Source: JBBDMW01 sp040878005 (GTDB lineage: Bacteria; Chloroflexota; Dehalococcoidia; Lucifugimonadales; Lucifugimonadaceae). Taken from it: a stretch of 27,408 nt of DNA. Positions 22,041-27,408 of this stretch are shown here, piece after piece. Location of the stretch: assembly GCA_040878005.1 (NCBI GenBank), contig JBBDMW010000025.1, positions 1-27,408 on the forward strand. Direction: 5' to 3'. The notes under the pieces were generated by a model, which did no database searches, was not told the origin of the DNA, and saw only the letters and a list, made by a program, of their open reading frames with translations. The position numbers were made by a program, and so were the translations under genes. Numbering within the stretch: the stretch's first letter is position 1; every line of letters begins with the position of its first letter.

Positions 22041-24650
22041 TCACGCCACAGTGGCGCGGGTTGACATCTCGTTGACCGCCGGGTCCCGCAATGTGGCCTG
22101 CGCTGCGGCGAGTCTCGCGAGGGGCACCCTGTACGGCGAACAGGACACGTAGTCGAGACCCAGCTCATGGCAGAAGGTAATGGATGCAGGATCACCGCCA
22201 TGCTCTCCGCAGATGCCGAGCTTTATGTCAGGCTTGACCTTGCACGCCCTGTCTACAGCGATCTTCATGAGGTCACCGACGCCGTTAATGTCCAGGGTTT
22301 CAAACGGATTGGCATCCAGTACCTGGTCCCGAAGATAGCGGCTCAGGAACTTGCCCTCAGCGTCATCCCTTGAGAAGCCCAGCGTGGTCTGTGTGAGGTC
22401 ATTGGTGCCGAAGCTGAAGAAGTCTGCGTGCACGGCAATCTCATCTGCCCTGAGGCAGGCACGCGGCAATTCGATCATGGTGCCAATCCTGTACTCGCCT
22501 GCCTCTTCCTCGTCGGCCACAAGGATGGTCATCTCCCGCAGTCGCCGAAGCTCCTCAGCGAATCCCACCAGGGGATGCATGATCTCAACAAGTGGCGGAT
22601 TGCCAGACCGCTGCTCTACAGCCTTGGCAGCCCGGATTATGGCCCGGACCTGCATTTCGTATATCTCCGGGTACATGAGTGCCAGTCGGCATCCCCGCGT
22701 GCCAAGCATTGGGTTTGCTTCGGTGAGCGCCCGGATGCGCTGTGCCATTTCAGGCGAATCCGCCTCGTTCAGCGGGGGCAGGAACTCGTGAAGGGGAGGG
22801 TCGAGCAAACGTATGGTGACAGGCAGGCCGGCCATCGCCTCGAATATGCCTTCGAAGTCCTCCTGCTGCATGGGCAGGAGCTTTTCGAGCGCCTGTCGCC
22901 TCTCCTCCTCAGTAGATGCCATGATCATGGCGCGCACCGCGGGCAGACGGTCCTCCGACATGAACATATGCTCGGTCCGGCATAGACCAATGCCCTGCGC
23001 GCCCAACTCACGCGCCTTCCTGGCATCTTCGGCTGCATCAGCGTTGGCATACACCTTCAGGCGTCGCACGTCATCAGCCCAGCAGAGTACGGTTTCAAAA
23101 TCCTCGTTGATTTGCGGCGGAACAAGATCGGTTTCACCGATGATCACATGGCCAGCGGCACCATCAATGGTGATGACCTCTCCTTCTTTGAGTTCCCGGC
23201 CTCCAATCTTGATGCTCCGCTCATCCAGGTTTATTGATAAGCCCTCGCAACCGGAGACACATGGCTTGCCCATCCCGCGGGCAACTACTGCCGCGTGCGA
23301 CGTCATCCCTCCGTGGGCAGTCAACACCCCGCTCGCATGGATAAGACCATGGATATCATCGGGGGTGGTCTCCCAGCGGACCAGTATGACGGCCTCCCCG
23401 CGGCGCCCTCGCTCTTCTGCAGTGTCGGCGTCTAAAACGATCTTCCCCACCGCGGCGCCAGGAGAGGCGTTGAGGCCCTTGGCAGCCACATCATACGTGG
23501 CTTTTGGGTTGATCATCGGATGGAGAAGCTGGTCTAGTTGATCTGGCTCAATGCGCTCAACTGCCTCATCACGTGAGATGAGGCCTTCTTCAACCATGTC
23601 AACCGCTATTTTCAGTGCCGCCGCCGCCGTGCGCTTGCCAGTGCGCGTCTGGAGGATATAAAGCTTTCCCTCTTCAACCGTGAATTCAATGTCCTGCATT
23701 TCACGGTAGTGATTCTCAAGGTTGCGCATGGTGTCCAGAAGTTGCGTGAACGCCTGTGGGAGCCGGTCCTTCATTCTCACCAGCGGTTCAGGCGTGCGGA
23801 TGCCCGCCACCACATCTTCGCCCTGGGCATTGGCGAGGAATTCGCCCCAGAGCCCGGGCTGGCCGGTGGACGGATCTCGCGTGAACGCCACGCCTGTGCC
23901 AGAATCTTCCCCCTTGTTGCCGAAGACCATCTGCACCACGTTGACCGCAGTCCCCAGGTCATCCGGGATGCCATGGGCACGCCTGTATACCTTTGCTCGT
24001 CTCGTGTCCCATGAGTCGAACACTGCTTGGATGGCGCGCCTTAGCTGCTCGCGCGCATCCGCCGGGAAGTCCATCCCCGTGCTATCGCTGTATATGACCT
24101 TGAACCGCCCAACGAGCTCTTTCAAATCATCTGCCGAGAGATCAGTGTCCTGGCTTACGCCCCTGGATTCTTTTATGGAGGCCAACTCCTCAGAGAAACG
24201 GTGTTCATCTGCGCCGTCCACTACCACACCGTACATTTGGATCAGCCGACGATAGGCGTCGTAGGCGAATCGTTCGTTCGCAGTGGTGCGCGCCAGCCCC
24301 TCAACCGCCACATCATTAAGGCCCAGGTTGAGGATTGTGTCCATCATGCCGGGCATTGAAATCGCAGCGCCGGATCGCACTGAAACCAGGAGAGGATCAT
24401 CAGCGTCGCCAAACCGCTTCCCAGTGGCCAATTCAAGGATGCTGATGTGCTCCGCGACCTGGTCATCAATCCCCTTCGGCATCTGGCGGCCGGCTCGCAT
24501 GTACTCGATACAAGCCTGGGTCGTCACCGTGAAACCAAGCGGCACTGGCAAACCGATACTGGTCATCTCAGCCAGGCCGGCGCCCTTGCCGCCCAAGAGC
24601 TTCTTGCCAACGTGTCCGGCCTCGGAGTAGTTGTATACGTACTTGGTCAT
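22041..24650 (-). CDS. ppdK: Pyruvate, phosphate dikinase
   Basis: 869 residues, normal length. Interconverts pyruvate, ATP and phosphate with PEP, AMP and pyrophosphate. The N-terminal ATP-grasp part starts YNYSEAGHVGKKLLGGKGAG and includes LVSVRSGAAISMPGMMDT. The swivelling phosphohistidine domain has GGMTSHAAVVARGMGKP at about 450; the His carries phosphate and the neighbouring Thr is the target of the regulatory protein. The C-terminal PEP/pyruvate barrel includes FFSFGTNDLTQTTLGFSRDD and GICGEHGGDP. I chose ATG 24650, where the family begins, over the in-frame extension to 24692. The regulatory protein gene lies 166 bp upstream on the same strand and may share a transcript. Together with the malic enzyme it can run malate to PEP. 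Confidence 0.97.
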   Translation of the reverse strand: MTKYVYNYSEAGHVGKKLLGGKGAGLAEMTSIGLPVPLGFTVTTQACIEYMRAGRQMPKGIDDQVAEHISILELATGKRFGDADDPLLVSVRSGAAISMPGMMDTILNLGLNDVAVEGLARTTANERFAYDAYRRLIQMYGVVVDGADEHRFSEELASIKESRGVSQDTDLSADDLKELVGRFKVIYSDSTGMDFPADAREQLRRAIQAVFDSWDTRRAKVYRRAHGIPDDLGTAVNVVQMVFGNKGEDSGTGVAFTRDPSTGQPGLWGEFLANAQGEDVVAGIRTPEPLVRMKDRLPQAFTQLLDTMRNLENHYREMQDIEFTVEEGKLYILQTRTGKRTAAAALKIAVDMVEEGLISRDEAVERIEPDQLDQLLHPMINPKATYDVAAKGLNASPGAAVGKIVLDADTAEERGRRGEAVILVRWETTPDDIHGLIHASGVLTAHGGMTSHAAVVARGMGKPCVSGCEGLSINLDERSIKIGGRELKEGEVITIDGAAGHVIIGETDLVPPQINEDFETVLCWADDVRRLKVYANADAAEDARKARELGAQGIGLCRTEHMFMSEDRLPAVRAMIMASTEEERRQALEKLLPMQQEDFEGIFEAMAGLPVTIRLLDPPLHEFLPPLNEADSPEMAQRIRALTEANPMLGTRGCRLALMYPEIYEMQVRAIIRAAKAVEQRSGNPPLVEIMHPLVGFAEELRRLREMTILVADEEEAGEYRIGTMIELPRACLRADEIAVHADFFSFGTNDLTQTTLGFSRDDAEGKFLSRYLRDQVLDANPFETLDINGVGDLMKIAVDRACKVKPDIKLGICGEHGGDPASITFCHELGLDYVSCSPYRVPLARLAAAQATLRDPAVNEMSTRATVA

Positions 24651-24816
24651 GATGGTGACTAGGAGCCCTCGAGGATCACTGCTCGCCGACAAGCCGATGA
24701 TAGGTCACAGTCGTTTCGACTCTGTAAATTACGCTCAATTCCGGGCCGAACCTTAACTCTTCAGACGGTGTGGAATAATCACTTAACGTTGCGGAACAAA
24801 GCTGCCTTGGCGGGTA

Positions 24817-25638
24817 TCAGGCGGGTACCGTTTTTGTAAGCCCTTTACGTTGGTCTACAAGTTGAATTATCCGATGGGCGGTTTCTTCAATCGCCAGGTT
24901 GGACACATCCAACACCGGGCACCCCAGGCGACGATGTACCGCCTTCGCATGGTCAAGCTCTTCATATATCTTGACCAGTTCCACGTAATCCCCTCTTGAG
25001 CCGCGCAGCGAGCGGATTCGCTCACGCCTGATATCTGCCAGCCGGTCGGCATCGATTGTCAGGCCGACAATCTTGAACGGCTCCACGTCCCGTAGTTCCT
25101 TCGGCGGGTCTATTCCAGGGATGATGGGAATGTTGGCTGTCTTGTACCCGAGGTAACCGAGGTATATGGACAGCGGAGTCTTCGAAGTGCGGGAGACGCC
25201 CACCAGCACAATATCGGCGCCAGGCAACGCTCCCGGAGCAAGGCCGTCATCAAATCGGACAGCAAACTCAATGGCGGCCATCCGCTTGAAATAAGCTGAG
25301 TCCAGCACAGGCATGGCGTCCGGCCTCATCTTTGCCATGGCGCCCGAAACACGCGCCACAGCGTCGATTGGCTGTCTCAGGAGGTCGCTGTAGTGAAGGC
25401 GGTAACGCTTGCAAAGCGCTCGCATGGCATCCCGGAATTTCGGCTCCACAAGGGTGTATAGCGCCACCGCAGGCCTGCCGCGCGCACGTGTGCACGCAAG
25501 CTGAACGTCGTCCACGCTCCTGATTCTTGGATGCCGAACCACCGTGAACTGCTGCTCAGGGAACTGCCTGCCAATCGCAGCCGCCACCCTCGCGGCTGTC
25601 TCGCCGGTTGAGTCGGAGATCACATGCAGCTCAACCAT
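24817..25638 (-). CDS. PPDK/PEP-synthase regulatory protein (bifunctional kinase/pyrophosphorylase)
   Basis: 273 residues of the DUF299 family. It starts with the family signature VISDSTGETA and has the P-loop GVSRTSKT at 147-154, followed by YLGYKTANIPIIPG. Members inactivate PPDK (or PEP synthase) by ADP-dependent phosphorylation of the active-site Thr and reactivate it by phosphate-dependent dephosphorylation releasing pyrophosphate. The gene is immediately upstream of PPDK on the same strand, so PPDK is the clear target. The start ATG 25638 has GGAAAGAG about 10 nt upstream. Family and role are well supported by sequence and context. Confidence 0.94.
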   Translation of the reverse strand: MVELHVISDSTGETAARVAAAIGRQFPEQQFTVVRHPRIRSVDDVQLACTRARGRPAVALYTLVEPKFRDAMRALCKRYRLHYSDLLRQPIDAVARVSGAMAKMRPDAMPVLDSAYFKRMAAIEFAVRFDDGLAPGALPGADIVLVGVSRTSKTPLSIYLGYLGYKTANIPIIPGIDPPKELRDVEPFKIVGLTIDADRLADIRRERIRSLRGSRGDYVELVKIYEELDHAKAVHRRLGCPVLDVSNLAIEETAHRIIQLVDQRKGLTKTVPA

Positions 25639-26085
25639 AGCCTGAAGCTCTTTCCATAGCAGGAGGATATCTCACCTCTGGTTCACAAGACGCTAATATT
25701 GTGCCACAGACACACCGCCTGGGATTTCAGCCGTTTTGGGCCGAAGCCGGCCGCCACAAGGTCTTCAGATCCCCGCTTGCCTGGTTGTTGTTCAGGCCGA
25801 TACATAATAAGTGGCGCCGTTACTCAAGCGACGCGGCCGAACGGCTCATCAAGCGGTCCGACGGGCTCCACACCAGTGAGACGATGAAGGCGCTGGGTAC
25901 GGATGTAATCAGACGTTCATGGCCGGAGACGTCGCCCGTTCGAATCAATCGCCGGGCCTGTACGGTGGATAAGATGTTCCCGTACATGTCCGGTTGCTGA
26001 AAGCAGCATGGCCGGGCAACCTCCGAACGCGACAGGGCCGCCTGAGCGAGGCGGCCCTGTCAACCCTTGGCAATACGTGTGGCGC
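25639..26085. other. Intergenic region without a supported gene
   Basis: About 450 bp. A 99-codon open frame at 25701-26000 (+) has no Shine-Dalgarno and no recognisable pattern. GTTCGAATC at 25938 looks like a tRNA T-loop, but no stems form around it. The only clear structure is the hairpin at 26031-26061. Confidence 0.5.
26031..26061 (-). terminator. 13-bp GC-rich hairpin after the MocA-family gene
   Basis: GACAGGGCCGCCT, loop GAGCG, then the exact reverse complement, 25 bp past the stop of the minus-strand oxidoreductase gene. No T-run follows, so it may be a weak or factor-assisted terminator or a 3'-end stabiliser. Confidence 0.55.
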
Positions 26086-27240
26086 TTACACGTCCTGCGG
26101 CACGTCAAACCAACCGTTGCCCGCGCGTACAGCGTCAACTACTTCCTGGAATATCCATCCCTCTCTGAACGTCTGGTACCCGGTGCTGCCATTGCCTCCG
26201 ATGTCATCAACAAATTCCCGAGCCAGGACCGTCCAGTTACGCTGAGTATCGTCATCGATGGCGGGAACGAATTCCTTGATGTGCTTGGGTAGAGGCACCT
26301 TTTCCCAATCACCGCCGCGCTTGCGGATGTGGACCGGGCCCTGCGCGTATGCCCCGGTGATATGCAGCGCTGCATCACTCCCGTAAAAGGCGACGTAGTC
26401 ATCGGCGAACCTTGGTTGAAGGCCACCGTGCTTGAACAGGGCGGAAACCGGCTGGTGATGTTCGAACCCCGGGGTGATCCGCGCCATCACCGTGTAAGTC
26501 CACTCGGAGTCGACTTCACGCCATTCCCATTTGTCCGGCGCGGCCTCCACTTCAGCAGGGCTGGGCGCGAACTTTCCTCTCTCCCGGAAGTCGTGGATAC
26601 CCTCTACAACCGGCGCCTTCCGCATATCGTTGCGCGCCTCGCCATTGACCGCTGTGATTTTTCCGTTGAGAACGTGGAGGGCGATCGACAGCTTGTGCGT
26701 GAAGTTATTGCTCAGCCTGCCGCCACCGAGGTCAATGCGATGAGACCAGCCGAAGGGAATGAGCGGGTTGAGGTTGTAGTGGGAAATGCACTCAACCTCG
26801 TACGGCTCGCCAATGGCGCCCTCGGCCACAAGCTCTTTCGCCAGCAGCGCATGCGGCTGATACCTGAACGAGGCAGCGTAGGCCGTCTTCACTCCCTGCT
26901 TTCGAGCGGTCTTGTACAGCTCCTTTGCCTGGGCAGCGGTAGTGGCCAACGGCTTGTCGCAAAGGACATGGCAGCCATGCTCAAGGGCGCCAAGCACCGG
27001 CTCGTAGTGCGCACCGCCAGGAGTTCCCACAGCCACCAGGTCCGGTTTCAGTTCCTCCAGCGCCTGCTTCCAGTCGGTCGTGGCGTACGGGATGTTCATA
27101 TCACCCGCCACGGCCTCTACAACGTCTCGTGTGCGGCTGGCCATTCCGACAATCTCCACGCCAGCCTGCCTGAGGGCTTCAGCATGACCCTGCCCGGCGA
27201 ATCCAGACCCGAATATAAGGGCGCGCAACGATTTCGACAT
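26086..27240 (-). CDS. Gfo/Idh/MocA-family NAD(P)-dependent oxidoreductase
   Basis: 384 residues. The N-terminal Rossmann domain has the dinucleotide motif FGSGFAGQGHAEA at ~10-21. CDKPLA at 94-99 carries the conserved Lys-Pro of the family's E/DKP motif. The C-terminal alpha/beta domain includes GWSHRIDLGGGRLSNNFTHK, a variant of the GGG-x-x-x-D-x-G-x-H region that forms the active site. Members oxidise or reduce sugars, inositols and related polyols. ATG 27240 is preceded by GGAGG with a 6-nt spacer, a strong site. It is followed downstream by a hairpin and preceded upstream by the end of a probable flavin oxidoreductase gene on the same strand, so a catabolic operon is likely. Substrate unknown. 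Confidence 0.94.
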   Translation of the reverse strand: MSKSLRALIFGSGFAGQGHAEALRQAGVEIVGMASRTRDVVEAVAGDMNIPYATTDWKQALEELKPDLVAVGTPGGAHYEPVLGALEHGCHVLCDKPLATTAAQAKELYKTARKQGVKTAYAASFRYQPHALLAKELVAEGAIGEPYEVECISHYNLNPLIPFGWSHRIDLGGGRLSNNFTHKLSIALHVLNGKITAVNGEARNDMRKAPVVEGIHDFRERGKFAPSPAEVEAAPDKWEWREVDSEWTYTVMARITPGFEHHQPVSALFKHGGLQPRFADDYVAFYGSDAALHITGAYAQGPVHIRKRGGDWEKVPLPKHIKEFVPAIDDDTQRNWTVLAREFVDDIGGNGSTGYQTFREGWIFQEVVDAVRAGNGWFDVPQDV

Positions 27241-27328
27241 TACTATCCTCCACTACGTCCACGGTAGCGGATCATCATGTCAGCGCCCGGAACGTCCAAG
27301 TTGTTAATTCCAACAGATAGGCCCGGTG

Positions 27329-27408
27329 TCACACCCGGGGCATCACATCATCGGCAAACAGCCTCATAGAGCGGCGTTCTTCGCCGTACGGGAACCTGGC
27401 CATGAACT
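27329..27408 (-). CDS. C-terminal end of a probable LLM-class flavin-dependent oxidoreductase
   Basis: The last 25 codons of a gene cut by the window edge, ending at TGA 27331-27329. It reads FMARFPYGEERRSMRLFADD, then VMPRV. An ending of the type 'RLFADEVMP' is typical of bacterial luciferase-like (LLM) monooxygenases. With so little sequence an amidohydrolase or another family cannot be excluded. Confidence 0.5.
   Translation of the reverse strand, partial: FMARFPYGEERRSMRLFADDVMPRV

Noticed and set aside
25938..25946. GTTCGAATC, possible tRNA T-loop
   Set aside because: Flanking bases do not form a 5-bp T-stem and no cloverleaf could be built.
26329..27267. 312-codon plus-strand ORF
   Set aside because: Antisense shadow of the Gfo/Idh/MocA gene, which has a strong start site and full motifs.

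Overview
This 27.4 kb window looks like a contig from an uncultured, non-Bacillus bacterium of moderately high GC (judged by eye). The gene set is a B12-dependent ribonucleotide reductase, an ACT-fused malic enzyme, PPDK with its regulatory protein, an RraA-like protein, an M20 peptidase, a sulfatase, an SDR and a MocA-type oxidoreductase. It fits a Chloroflexota lineage such as Dehalococcoidia/SAR202. That placement is inferred from gene content, not shown by a marker gene. Most genes lie on the minus strand. A scaffold gap of ten N sits at 16807-16816.

Layout. 1-1117 (+) is the C-terminal part of nrdJ, ending at a perfect hairpin terminator. 1244-5982 holds catabolic and housekeeping genes (RraA-like, M20 peptidase, Nudix, SDR) on the minus strand. 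Among them are two decayed plus-strand remnants, the C-terminal half of an Erm-type rRNA methyltransferase and the tail of an alpha/beta hydrolase. 6095-8507 is an HNH endonuclease overlapping the end of a sulfatase.

8623-13050 (-) is the most striking region. In transcription order it encodes a 70-residue peptide ending in Trp, a ComQ-like isoprenyl synthase-fold protein, a ComP-like PDZ/multi-TM histidine kinase and a ComA-like LuxR-family response regulator. Together these are the four parts of a ComQXPA quorum-sensing system, in the order X-Q-P-A. A degenerate stand-alone receiver is divergently encoded at 13428-13802. The intergenic region holds a promoter candidate and a 7-bp dyad.

14844-16745 (+) is a secreted VWA-like protein with a Thr/Pro-rich linker, followed by a terminator hairpin that the N gap cuts in half. 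17001-20116 (-) is a tightly overlapping RiPP-type cluster. It encodes a 60-residue precursor with a lasso-type leader but an acid-free GFFGSFSP end, an HPr-kinase-like protein, a radical SAM protein, a PqqD-like carrier and a GNAT acetyltransferase.

20516-25638 is a C4/C3 carbon module: malic enzyme (malate to pyruvate), PPDK (pyruvate to PEP) and the PPDK regulatory kinase/phosphorylase. The window ends with a Gfo/Idh/MocA oxidoreductase and the last 25 codons of a probable flavin-dependent LLM oxidoreductase.

The two main discoveries are the ComXQPA-like prenyl-peptide signalling operon and the radical SAM/HprK-like/PqqD/GNAT RiPP cluster, about 4 kb apart.
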